Positions 45,385 through 53,849 of a stretch of DNA of 64,000 nt are shown piece after piece; positions within the stretch are counted from its first letter, which is position 1; each line of letters starts with the position of its first letter. The position numbers were made by a program, and so were the translations under genes. Below the pieces are notes generated by a model. The model saw nothing but the letters and a program-made list of their open reading frames with translations, searched no databases and had not been told where the DNA came from. The stretch is from Zunongwangia profunda SM-A87 (GTDB lineage Bacteria; Bacteroidota; Bacteroidia; Flavobacteriales; Flavobacteriaceae). Where the stretch lies: contig NC_014041.1 in the NCBI RefSeq assembly GCF_000023465.1, positions 2,238,001 through 2,302,000 of the forward strand. The letters run 5' to 3'.

Positions 45385-45687
45385 TTAATCTCTAAAGAAT
45401 TTGCCCAATCCCAGTCGAGTAAGCATTTTTTTTTCAAATGTCCAGAAAAATTGAAATTGCCCAAAAATCCAGCCAATTAATATTAACAATATCTGATATA
45501 TAGGAAATAAAAATAAAATTCTGGCAGGCCAATAAATATACCATTCATGTTGCGGGGTTATTCCTAGAAAAGTGGTTACCGGAGCTGCTAATTTTGCAGC
45601 TGTGGACCCCGTAATAGCGAAAACAAGTAGGATTACAACTAACTGACGATTAGTGGTTAATCCCCAACGTTCTTTTAATTTCTCCAT
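45385..45687 (-). CDS. DUF6787 family membrane protein
   Basis: This 100-residue protein has two hydrophobic segments (QLVVILLVFAITGSTAAKL and FLFPIYQILLILIGWIFGQF). The start MEKLKERWGLTTNRQL and the end FFWTFEKKMLTRLGLGKFF fit the DUF6787 family. In flavobacteria it is often found beside TonB receptors with His-rich partners, as here. It is the first gene of the predicted three-gene metal operon. Molecular role unknown. Confidence 0.7.
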   Translation of the reverse strand: MEKLKERWGLTTNRQLVVILLVFAITGSTAAKLAAPVTTFLGITPQHEWYIYWPARILFLFPIYQILLILIGWIFGQFQFFWTFEKKMLTRLGLGKFFRD

Positions 45688-45732
45688 GTTGCAAAGATAT
45701 TAAAAGGAATGAAGTTTTAAAGCTATAATGCT

Positions 45733-46158
45733 TTAAATACGTGTTGGTACCGTAAACCGTTGATTATACTGCCTGCTTAGATAGACAAAATAATAATATA
45801 ATAAATAATTTACTTCGTAGCCATAATCTATCTGTGGATCATAATTTATCTCCTGTACATAAAGATTATTATTATAGCGCATTGGCTGGCGAACGCGGTT
45901 ATTATAATCATTAACTAAAATACGATTTTTGTTTTCAAGATAGGTTTGGGAATAATACCCTTGAGGTCTCGCTATACTATTAATAAACAAGTTAAAACCT
46001 GGTTCAATGATAATGATTTCGTATTCCAGGCTATCATTTGCGATTCTAACCGTATCGTTTTCAGCGCTGGTATTTCTATCACCTCTACCACTATTTTTAG
46101 TTAATCCACAGCTGTAAACAAACAGCAACATCAGCAGGATGTAAAGTATATTTTTCAC
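45733..46158 (-). CDS. DUF6146 family lipoprotein
   Basis: The N-terminus MKNILYILLMLLFVYSCGL has a lipobox-like VYSC, so the protein is probably a lipoprotein with the mature Cys at residue 17. The mature part is rich in Tyr, Asn and Arg, including QGYYSQTYLENKNRILVNDY and VNYLLYYYFVYLSRQYNQRF, which fits DUF6146 as I recall it. No function is known. It is probably a separate transcript from the metal operon, because 46 bases separate them on the same strand; this is not certain. Confidence 0.65.
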   Translation of the reverse strand: MKNILYILLMLLFVYSCGLTKNSGRGDRNTSAENDTVRIANDSLEYEIIIIEPGFNLFINSIARPQGYYSQTYLENKNRILVNDYNNRVRQPMRYNNNLYVQEINYDPQIDYGYEVNYLLYYYFVYLSRQYNQRFTVPTRI

Positions 46159-46340
46159 ACAAATGAGTTTAGGTTGAAATTTGATTTTTAAATGTTTAAA
46201 TCCCTGAAAAAATCCTTGGACAGAAAGTTTTTGATGTTCTCATTGTTTCCTGATAGTTATTGGTATTTGGAGGCATTTTCATTTGCAGTCTCAAATTCCT
46301 TAATAAGGTATTTATTTTGGCAAATTAAGTAAAAAGTAAA

Positions 46341-46955
46341 TTATTTACCACCGGTATAACCTTTTAAAATACTGTCTTTCTTATTCTTTTTACCAATTAC
46401 CATTTCTGAAGCTTCGGGAATAAAGTTCGGATCATTTTTTATGTTGAAAATAGTATCAAAAAACGAATTGTTATATTTTGAGGAACTGCCTAAAGCACTA
46501 TCAATAAGATCTTCTATATCTTTATCTTTATTAATATTTTCTTTTTTCTTTTGGATGCTTAAAATGGCGATAACTAGAGGAATCGAAATGGTTGTTATTT
46601 CCTGTACTGCTTCTTTATCTACATTTAAAGAATCACTTATAGTGTTAATTACGCTGCTGAAGTTTTCTCCCAGAATCATTTCACTATAGTCATGACCGCA
46701 TTGTATAAGCTCTTTGGTTTCCTTTTGAGAAAATACCGTCATGAATTTAAAAGGATTTGGAGCTTCTTCCAACATTTCATTAAGGGCTTCACTATATCCT
46801 TCCTGAATTTTATTTTTAAAGTTACCCAAAATTAAAGGAAGTACCATTCCTAAAACCGAAGACACATTATTTGATGAAACCCCTGTTTTATTAGAGGCTT
46901 TATTGATAAGTTCTTTGCCTAAATTGGTATTTAGAATGTCTAATATTGATGCCAT
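46341..46955 (-). CDS. DUF937 family protein
   Basis: The protein starts MASILDILNTNLGKELINKA and includes SSVLGMVLPLILGNFKNKI. This is the helical DUF937 (YidB-like) pattern, in which repeats of short helices form an N-terminal bundle. The second half is less conserved and ends basic. There is no signal peptide. The function of the family is not established. The gene stands alone, with 182 and 273 bases to its neighbours. Confidence 0.75.
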   Translation of the reverse strand: MASILDILNTNLGKELINKASNKTGVSSNNVSSVLGMVLPLILGNFKNKIQEGYSEALNEMLEEAPNPFKFMTVFSQKETKELIQCGHDYSEMILGENFSSVINTISDSLNVDKEAVQEITTISIPLVIAILSIQKKKENINKDKDIEDLIDSALGSSSKYNNSFFDTIFNIKNDPNFIPEASEMVIGKKNKKDSILKGYTGGK

Positions 46956-47146
46956 AATACTAATTTTTTGTAACTAACTATAGATTTAGCATAGTTAGTT
47001 TAATGAGAATTTTGTAAAAATCTTTTTGAAGCGATTGGTACAGTATACCGAAGTTAATCAATAAAAGTCGGGCGTATTGTTAAAGCTTTATTATAATCCA
47101 AAATAGGACAGGAAGTAAAGTATAGCCTGCAACGAAAGCTTATATT

Positions 47147-47199
47147 CTTTCTAATCCCAACCCTGACTTATAAAAATAGCTGGGATTGGGATTAGAAAG
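47147..47199. repeat. 14-bp perfect inverted repeat downstream of the serA-like gene
   Basis: CTTTCTAATCCCAA and TTGGGATTAGAAAG pair perfectly around a 25-base loop that can pair further (CCC with GGG). It lies 30 bases past the serA-like stop codon. It may act as a terminator, but neither strand has a T-run after the stem. Confidence 0.55.
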
Positions 47200-47228
47200 A
47201 AATTTAGGAGTATTAAGGTTTACGGGAA

Positions 47229-48200
47229 TTATTTAAAGAAATCCATACCAGATTTGCCGTGAAATCTAGCTATTATTTCTTTGGCAATGACTTCTCCTGA
47301 TCGGTCTGTAGCGGCGCCAGTTAGACCACCAATATGTGGAGTTAAAGATATGCGCTCGTTCATCAATAATTTAATAGCCGGTGTAGGCTCATTATCGTAT
47401 GTATCTAAGCCAGCAAATTTTATTTTTGCATCTTCCAGAGCTTCAATCAGCGCTTCTTCATCGATCGCATTCCCATTAGAGATATTAACGATCCCGGCGT
47501 TTGGCTTCATTAAAGCGATCTCTTTAGTATTTATGATCGGTTTTTTCTGTTGCGTAACACTTAAACAAATAATATCAGAATTTTCTAAAACCTCTTCTAA
47601 GGATATTGTTTTAAGACCAATTTCTACATTTTGATCCTGAATACTCATCTGAAGATTTGCTCCGGCTACCTTAGGATCTGTGGCAATAACTTTCATACCA
47701 AAACCAAGGGCAATTTTTGCTACTTCCTGGCCAATTTTACCAAAACCAATAATACCAAGGGTTTTGCCGTGAAGTTCGATGCCTCCTGAATAGAAGTTTC
47801 TTAGATCTTTAAAGTTCATATCACCTTCTAGCGGCATATTTCGGTTGGAATGGTGTAGGAAACGACTACCACCAAGAATATGAGCGAAAACAAGTTCGGC
47901 TACAGAACGTGTAGCGGCTAAAGGAGCTGTGATGAATTGAATGCCATTTTTCTCGGCATTGGAAACCGAATTGATTACTTTTTGATCACCGATTATGCCA
48001 ATGAATTTTAATTGAGGAGCATTCGTAATTACTTCATCTTCGATAAAGGTATTACGGGAAATGATTCCTTCAATGTTTTTGGCGTTGATATATTCTTTTA
48101 GCTGAGATTGGGCAACCTTCACAGATAAAACATTAAAGCCGGCCTCGGTTAATTGGGAAACTGCGGCTTGTGAAAGGCCATCGGTAACTAAAATATTCAT
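47229..48200 (-). CDS. D-2-hydroxyacid dehydrogenase, SerA-like but atypical
   Basis: The NAD-binding domain is clear (GKTLGIIGFGKIGQEVAKIA), and the active-site His is present in SLTPHIGGLTGAA, as is the Glu in YDNEP. The catalytic Arg region, usually N-x-x-R-G-G, reads VNISNGNAIDE, with Asn in place of Arg. The substrate-domain motif, usually G-x-G-V-D-N-I-D, reads GIIGDQKVINSV. Length (323) and the adjacent serC suggest 3-phosphoglycerate dehydrogenase in serine synthesis, but the loss of the Arg makes activity or substrate doubtful. Confidence 0.75.
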   Translation of the reverse strand: MNILVTDGLSQAAVSQLTEAGFNVLSVKVAQSQLKEYINAKNIEGIISRNTFIEDEVITNAPQLKFIGIIGDQKVINSVSNAEKNGIQFITAPLAATRSVAELVFAHILGGSRFLHHSNRNMPLEGDMNFKDLRNFYSGGIELHGKTLGIIGFGKIGQEVAKIALGFGMKVIATDPKVAGANLQMSIQDQNVEIGLKTISLEEVLENSDIICLSVTQQKKPIINTKEIALMKPNAGIVNISNGNAIDEEALIEALEDAKIKFAGLDTYDNEPTPAIKLLMNERISLTPHIGGLTGAATDRSGEVIAKEIIARFHGKSGMDFFK

Positions 48201-48219
48201 TGATTTTTATTTTTCTGAA

Positions 48220-49284
48220 TTATGAAATTTTTTCGAAATGTTGCATGACATCCACTAATACCTGTACACTTTCTATAGGCATCGCATTATACATGGAAGC
48301 GCGATAACCTCCTACACTTCTATGGCCGTTGATTCCGTTGATATTCGCTTCTTTCCAAAGTTTATCGAAAGTAGTTTTATCAGCTCCTTCAGCAAGATTA
48401 AAAGTGGGGTTCATGATCGATCGGTCTTCTTTTTCAGCAAAGCCTTTAAATAGAGGATTGCGATCTATTTCATCATAAAGTAATGCTGCTTTTTTAGTAT
48501 TCTTGTCTTCGATCCCTGCAATTCCACCTAACTTTTTAAGCCATTGCAAGTTTAGCAAAGAAGTGTAGACAGCAAAAACAGATGGGGTATTAAACATACT
48601 ATCTTTCTCGATATGCACCTGGTAATTCATCATCGATGGAATTTGTCGTGCTACTTTGCCTAAAATCTCTTCTTTTACCACGACCAGGGTTACCCCTGCA
48701 GGCCCCATGTTTTTTTGTGCGCCTGCGTAGATCAAATCAAACTGACTAAAATCCAGGGTTCTTGATAAAATGTCACTACTCATATCACATACCAACGGTA
48801 CCTGAGTTTTAGGGAAAGATTTCATTTGTGTCCCATAAATGGTATTGTTACTGGTACAATGAAAATAATCAGTATCCGTCGGGATTATATAATCTTTGGG
48901 AATATAATTAAAGTTTTTATCTTTAGAAGAAGCAACTTCAACTACTTCGCCAAACAATTTTGCTTCTTTAATCGCTTTACTACTCCATGTACCGGTATTG
49001 GTATATGCCGCTTTTTTCTCAAGTAAATTGTAGGCAACCATTAAAAATTGCATACTGGCGCCGCCATGTAAAAATAAGGCCTGATAACCTTTATCCTGAA
49101 GACCTAGAAGTTCCAAAACCAGAGCGCGAGCCTCTTCGATTACCGAAACAAAAGCTTCACTACGATGAGAAATCTCAAGAATTGAAAGGCCAGTGTTATT
49201 AAAGTCCATTATTGCTGCAGAAGCTTTTTCGAAAACTTCCTGTGGCAAAATACATGGTCCTGCACTAAAATTATGTTTTTTCAT
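48220..49284 (-). CDS. serC: Phosphoserine aminotransferase
   Basis: This PLP enzyme of fold type I, 354 residues, starts KKHNFSAGPCILPQEVFE. It has LFLHGGASMQFLMVAYNLL and the cofactor lysine in LIYAGAQKNMGPAGVTLV, then GGYRASMYNAMPIESVQVLV at the end. It makes phosphoserine from 3-phosphohydroxypyruvate. It precedes the SerA-like gene by 19 bases and should be co-transcribed with it. Confidence 0.95.
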   Translation of the reverse strand: MKKHNFSAGPCILPQEVFEKASAAIMDFNNTGLSILEISHRSEAFVSVIEEARALVLELLGLQDKGYQALFLHGGASMQFLMVAYNLLEKKAAYTNTGTWSSKAIKEAKLFGEVVEVASSKDKNFNYIPKDYIIPTDTDYFHCTSNNTIYGTQMKSFPKTQVPLVCDMSSDILSRTLDFSQFDLIYAGAQKNMGPAGVTLVVVKEEILGKVARQIPSMMNYQVHIEKDSMFNTPSVFAVYTSLLNLQWLKKLGGIAGIEDKNTKKAALLYDEIDRNPLFKGFAEKEDRSIMNPTFNLAEGADKTTFDKLWKEANINGINGHRSVGGYRASMYNAMPIESVQVLVDVMQHFEKIS

Positions 49285-49384
49285 ATTGTATTTAGGATTG
49301 CGCTCTTAAATGGAGCTTTTCTTTGCTGTAGGTCGTAAATTCTGAACTTACATGTCAAAATTTGTTGAAACAGCGAAGAATTTA

Positions 49385-50452
49385 TTAGTTTAAATTGATC
49401 AAAAATTCCATCGTATCTACACCATCGGCATAGTCCCAAAGTTTTGGATGCTGAGTTTCGCCAAATTTCACTTCATTTTTTGCCGAAATTTCTTTTCGTA
49501 CCACACATTGTAATTGCCCTGCTTTTTCTTCTAATTGTTGTTGAAGTTGATCTTTATTTTCATAGAACTCATAGAATAATACAGAAATTGGTGAGCCATA
49601 ACCTTCATCCTCTTTAAGCATTAAAAAACCGTTATCCAGAATATTGAATTCACTCATAAGATACACGGCTTTGTTGTAATCATAGTTATTGGCGTATTTA
49701 TTTTGGTTAATAATATCGTTCCAGTGATAAATTCCTTTATAAAAATGATCAAAATCGTAATTTTTAGGTAGAAATAACTTGGATACATTGCGGCAACCAA
49801 GTCCGTAATATCTAAAAATATCCTCTGCCAAAGCCTTCAATTCGCTTTCGGTTTCATCTCCACGAATAATAGCCACCGAGTTTCGGTTTTTGCGAATAAT
49901 ATTCGGTTTATTTTTAAAATAATATTCAAAATAACGCGCAGTATTATTGCTTCCCGTAGCAATGACGGCATCAAAATTCTCTAATCTTTCCTGAGTAAAA
50001 GAAATTTTAGATTCGAATTCACTATTTAATTCCGCTAAATAATTACATAAAACAGGTAAAAGCTGCTTGTCGTTATCTGAAGGCTTAATTAAAACATTAT
50101 GCCCAGAGATTAAAACACTCAAAAAATCATGAAAACCTACTAAAGGAATATTTCCAGCCATGATGATGGCAACGGTTTTTGGAGTGATGTCCTCTTTAAT
50201 CGTGTAGGTTTTTAGCCAGGTTTCCAGATTTTCTTCGGTTAAGGCTTCGCTCCATTGTTTTAAAGCAAATAAGATATTGTTTCTGGTAAACCAACCATTA
50301 TAATGTACGGCCGAATTGATTTTGTATTCCAATTCGTCGAAATATTTTTTATCGATTTCAGAAAGATTTAGCGCTACATCATTTTCAGTATTAAAATTCT
50401 TAAGAAAATCGCCTAATTTTGAAAAATATGAAATACGTTCTTTTATTGTCAT
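49385..50452 (-). CDS. LuxC-like acyl-CoA reductase
   Basis: The 355-residue protein has aldehyde-dehydrogenase-like features: TPKTVAIIMAGNIPLVGFHD, NVLIKPSDNDKQLL, IATGSNNTARYFEYYF and the likely catalytic Cys in YYGLGCRNVSKLFLPK. These are motifs of the LuxC acyl-CoA/acyl-protein reductase family. There are no lux genes here. In flavobacteria this gene is often next to a ferredoxin and serC, as here. It would reduce a fatty acyl thioester to an aldehyde with NADPH; the physiological use is unknown. Confidence 0.88.
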   Translation of the reverse strand: MTIKERISYFSKLGDFLKNFNTENDVALNLSEIDKKYFDELEYKINSAVHYNGWFTRNNILFALKQWSEALTEENLETWLKTYTIKEDITPKTVAIIMAGNIPLVGFHDFLSVLISGHNVLIKPSDNDKQLLPVLCNYLAELNSEFESKISFTQERLENFDAVIATGSNNTARYFEYYFKNKPNIIRKNRNSVAIIRGDETESELKALAEDIFRYYGLGCRNVSKLFLPKNYDFDHFYKGIYHWNDIINQNKYANNYDYNKAVYLMSEFNILDNGFLMLKEDEGYGSPISVLFYEFYENKDQLQQQLEEKAGQLQCVVRKEISAKNEVKFGETQHPKLWDYADGVDTMEFLINLN

Positions 50453-50579
50453 TCCTAATTTGGTTATGAAAAGCCTTCACGTTAAATTTGTAACAGCGAA
50501 ATTAAAACTTCCTGACTGGAAAAACTATAAAATTTCCTAAAACTGGAAGTAAAAGAGAAGAATCGCCTTATTTTTATAA

Positions 50580-50942
<363 letters not shown>

Positions 50943-50999
50943 TCAAAAAGTCAATATCTCATTCTAGGTTTCAACTATACTGAACTTTCAAAAATATAT

Positions 51000-51028
51000 A
51001 AGTCCGTTTGCAAAAACGGACTTTTTTT
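51000..51028. terminator. Terminator between the ferredoxin gene and the converging AraC gene
   Basis: AAGTCCGTTT and AAACGGACTT form a 10-bp perfect inverted repeat with a GCAA loop, followed by a run of T. The converging gene ends within the T-tract. Confidence 0.85.
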
Positions 51029-51905
51029 ATGAGATATTCACTCGAAGCTCATTGCGGTATTTAGAAGGTGATTTGCCAGTAAACTTTTTAAACTGCTTAT
51101 TAAAATGACTAAAATTATTAAAGCCGCATTCAAAGCAAATATCGGTAATGCTTATTTGTGCTTCGTGTAAAAGCTTTGCGGCGTGTGTAAGTCGATATTC
51201 ATTTACAAATTGTGTAAATGTTTTCCCTGTAATTTTTTTAAAGAATCTGCAAAAAGCAGGAACCGTCATGCTGGTAAGTTCAGCAACTTCTTCCAAAGCA
51301 ATCGATCGTTTAAATTCTTCTTTTACAAAATTAAAGATCTGGTTAATACGATTGTTATCCTGCAACTCGGTTTCCAGGACAAAGCCATGGGCATTAAGTA
51401 TGGTATAATTCCTGGCCTCTTCCAAATGTTTAAAAATCTCGAGTAGTGCAATTAAACGTCCAAATGGAGATCGGTGTTTAATTTCTTCAATCTTTTCACC
51501 AATATATCTTTTATCCTCACCATGAAAAACAATTCCTTTTTTGGCTGTTTCCAAGAGAGTGACAATATTTTTAGTTTCTGGAATATTAAAAAAGGTCTTA
51601 CCTAAAAAGTCGGGATGAATCTGTATAACAGTTTCTCTTTCGTATCTATTTAATGTACTGGTAAAACCGCAATGGGGTAAATTAGAACCAATAAGTATAA
51701 GATCACCCTGGCGATAATAAGAAACATGGCTTCCAATTTGTCTTTTTCCCGAGCCACTACTGATATAAACCAATTCTATTTCTGGGTGATAATGCCAAAA
51801 ATTGTTGTTTTTATTTGGGGTTGAATGATCAAAAGTCTGATATCTGAACGAACTACCAAATTGAGGTTCAACCTTTTCAAAAACTGCTTTTTGTGATTTT
51901 ATCAT
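51027..51905 (-). CDS. AraC-family transcriptional regulator with an N-terminal cupin domain
   Basis: The N-terminal half is a cupin-like sensor (WHYHPEIELVYISSGSGKRQ). The C-terminal half has two helix-turn-helix units of the AraC type (IALEEVAELTSMTVPAFCRF and QISITDICFECGFNNFSHFN, ending KFTGKSPSKYRNEL). The 292 residues are standard. Many flavobacterial regulators of this form control carbohydrate use. It lies near the arabinan locus but not within it, so the target is unknown. Confidence 0.9.
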   Translation of the reverse strand: MIKSQKAVFEKVEPQFGSSFRYQTFDHSTPNKNNNFWHYHPEIELVYISSGSGKRQIGSHVSYYRQGDLILIGSNLPHCGFTSTLNRYERETVIQIHPDFLGKTFFNIPETKNIVTLLETAKKGIVFHGEDKRYIGEKIEEIKHRSPFGRLIALLEIFKHLEEARNYTILNAHGFVLETELQDNNRINQIFNFVKEEFKRSIALEEVAELTSMTVPAFCRFFKKITGKTFTQFVNEYRLTHAAKLLHEAQISITDICFECGFNNFSHFNKQFKKFTGKSPSKYRNELRVNIS

Positions 51906-52075
51906 ATCGATAACGTTTTAGCCGAAATGGGGTAGCAAATTATGAATGTTTTATTATGTTTAAAATTACCCCAAAAATTTATACAGTACAAAATTAACCT
52001 TTTACGATAATATTTTCGGTTAAAATAACACATATTTTAGTTCATTATCTATTAATCTGCGCTTAGGTTTTGCTT

Positions 52076-52083
52076 TATATTTG
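52076..52083 (+). promoter_or_regulatory. Promoter -7 element of the small secreted protein gene
   Basis: TATATTTG matches TAnnTTTG exactly, 40 bases before the ATG at 52124. A -33 TTG at a good distance is not clear. Confidence 0.5.
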
Positions 52084-52123
52084 TTGACGGATAATCAGTA
52101 ATTTAACAAAAACACCGAAAATC

Positions 52124-52699
52124 ATGAAAAATCTATTGAAAGTAACAGTTTTGGTTTTGGCATTAGTATTAGGAAATACTGTGAATGCTAAGGATATAGA
52201 AGTTAAAGTTAAAAAAGAGCAGTTAGTTGTAAGTTTAGAAAATACTCAGGAAGGATCTAGTTTAATTTTAACTGATATGAGTGGAGAGGTGCTATTTAAA
52301 GATACACTTATGGAATCTTCTTATAAAAAAGCTTTAGATCTTCATAGTATTCCAAAAGGAACATATTTCTTAAACTTTGAGAAAGATGATAGTATTGTTA
52401 CTACGGTAATTAGTAAAGATAATAATGGAGTTACGGTTAATAAGGCCTCTTCAAAAATATTCTTTAAGCCTTTTTATAAGACTTTAGAAGATAAGGTTAT
52501 GGTTTCTTTTACTAACCCAGGTTACGAGAACGCTACTTTTAGAGTTTATGATGTAGATGGTAATTTAATGACTACTTCTACAAATAATGATCTTGTAGTA
52601 AAGAAAACATTCGATTTCTCTGAAGTACCGGCTGGAAAATACATGATCGCTTTAACAGTAGGAGACCGTACGATTACTAAAACAATTACATTAGGATAA
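52124..52699 (+). CDS. Exported protein made of two T9SS-tail-like beta domains
   Basis: A signal peptide (MKNLLKVTVLVLALVLGNTVNA) precedes two similar beta-sandwich units, about residues 24-105 and 110-191. Each contains a strand-turn like LTDMSGEVLF or VYDVDGNLMT, followed by IPKGTYFLNF or VPAGKYMIALTVG. The units resemble the C-terminal sorting domain of type IX secretion, or DUF3244 proteins. Here they make up the whole protein, so it may be a periplasmic or surface matrix protein rather than a T9SS cargo. It has its own promoter and terminator. Confidence 0.6.
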   Translation: MKNLLKVTVLVLALVLGNTVNAKDIEVKVKKEQLVVSLENTQEGSSLILTDMSGEVLFKDTLMESSYKKALDLHSIPKGTYFLNFEKDDSIVTTVISKDNNGVTVNKASSKIFFKPFYKTLEDKVMVSFTNPGYENATFRVYDVDGNLMTTSTNNDLVVKKTFDFSEVPAGKYMIALTVGDRTITKTITLG

Positions 52700-52733
52700 T
52701 AAAAAGATTAATTTTATTAAACGTTTTATAATT

Positions 52734-52768
52734 AAAAAGCCGACTAAATTTAATTTAGTCGGCTTTTT
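52734..52768. terminator. Terminator between the small secreted protein gene and araR
   Basis: A 17-bp perfect inverted repeat around one central base, with core GCCGACTAAATT / AATTTAGTCGGC and A5 and T5 ends, serves both converging genes. Confidence 0.88.
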
Positions 52769-52770
52769 AA

Positions 52771-53460
52771 TTATAATTTAAACGAAAAGCCATCATCTAT
52801 TTTACGTTTATATTTTTGCTGATCGAATTTGTAAAGAAAACTTCCTTTGCGGGAAGAACTCATATCTTTTTCATCCAATTTCACTAAAATATCTAAGGAG
52901 TTGATCTTATTTATAAAATTACGTTTATCCAGTTTTTCACCTAAAATAGCTTCGTACAACTTTTGTAGTTGTCTCATAGTAAATTTCTCTGGAAGCAATT
53001 CAAATCCTATAGGTCCGTTAGATGCGCGGTAACGTAATCTACTAATAGCATGTTTTACCATTTTGCCATGGTCAAAAATTAAGGAAGGTGCTTCAGATAA
53101 CGTAAACCATTTGGCAGAATAATTTTCGGTTAATTCGGTATTATGTTCTGCACTATTAATTAAAGCAAAATAAGATACCGATAGCGTACGCTCTACAGGA
53201 TCCCGGTCTACTTTACTAAAATTATAAAGTTGCTCTAAATATACATTGTTGATTCCGGTTAGGTGATGTAAAATTCTATTAGCAGCCTGGTCCAGATTCT
53301 CATCCTTTTTTAAAAAACCTCCCATTAGCGACCACTTACCACGTTCTGGTTTAAAGTCTCTTTTAATCAGTAAAATTTTAAGTTCTTCTTCATCGAAACC
53401 AAAAATGATACAGTCTACGGCAAGTAGTACTTTATCTTCAGAACTATAACTATGAATCAT
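52771..53460 (-). CDS. araR: AraR-type transcriptional regulator with a non-catalytic Nudix domain
   Basis: Residues 8-150 form a Nudix fold (LAVDCIIFGFDEEELKILLI, KWSLMGGFLKKDENLD). In the Nudix box the residues that should be R-E-x2-E-E read R-I-L-H-H-L, so the catalytic glutamates are gone. Residues 160-229 form a winged helix like NrtR (FTMRQLQKLYEAILGEKLDK). This matches the AraR of Bacteroides (BT0354 type), an arabinose-responsive repressor. Its place, divergent from the arabinan hydrolases and near araB, strongly supports the call. Confidence 0.88.
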   Translation of the reverse strand: MIHSYSSEDKVLLAVDCIIFGFDEEELKILLIKRDFKPERGKWSLMGGFLKKDENLDQAANRILHHLTGINNVYLEQLYNFSKVDRDPVERTLSVSYFALINSAEHNTELTENYSAKWFTLSEAPSLIFDHGKMVKHAISRLRYRASNGPIGFELLPEKFTMRQLQKLYEAILGEKLDKRNFINKINSLDILVKLDEKDMSSSRKGSFLYKFDQQKYKRKIDDGFSFKL

Positions 53461-53645
53461 TGATAAAATTTAAAATGGGCAATTTAGGATAATTTAAAAG
53501 TAAATCATAATCGATACGCATGTCGAAAGTAATGGAAAAATTCATAAAAATACTAGGAAACCTACTTAGAGCTCATTTAGACTACTATAGAATTATGAAA
53601 TTCATTTATTTGATTGTATTTCGTTAAAAATATCTAAAATAATAT

Positions 53646-53677
53646 TTGGTTTTTTCATCAAACTTTAATTAAATTTG
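53646..53677 (+). promoter_or_regulatory. Predicted promoter of the first arabinofuranosidase gene
   Basis: A -33 TTG (53646-53648) and a -7 TAAATTTG (53670-53677), 21 bases apart, match the Bacteroidota promoter consensus. The leader to the ATG at 53850 would be about 165 bases. Confidence 0.65.
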
Positions 53678-53698
53678 GAAATGTGATATTTACACTTA
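53678..53698. promoter_or_regulatory. Candidate AraR operator at the start of arabinan hydrolase transcription
   Basis: GAAATGT-N7-ACACTTA has the same spacing and right half-site as the perfect dyad upstream of araB, with 5 of 7 matches in the left half-site. It lies directly after the predicted -7 element, where a bound repressor would block transcription. AraR binding is inference. Confidence 0.5.
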
Positions 53699-53849
53699 TA
53701 ATGATTAGGGTTTAATTTTAGTAGAGGATTCAAAATTTTGGTAGTAATTCGAAATGGTTTTCGGATGGTGGGAAAAATTGAATGCTATCCCAATAAAACT
53801 TTAAGTCTGGTAAATTTCAAATTCAAATAAACAACTTGATTTAGATAAT

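Larger units (their letters stand above)
53461..53849. other. Divergent control region between araR and the arabinan hydrolase genes
   Basis: The region has a predicted promoter (53646-53677) and a candidate AraR operator (53678-53698) for the hydrolase genes. The remainder, including about 150 bases of 5' leader, shows no ORF. I did not find a convincing second operator near the araR start. Confidence 0.45.

Noticed and set aside
49385..50452. Bioluminescence locus, because of the LuxC-like protein
   Set aside because: No luxA, luxB, luxD or luxE is present; LuxC-like reductases are widespread in non-luminous flavobacteria.
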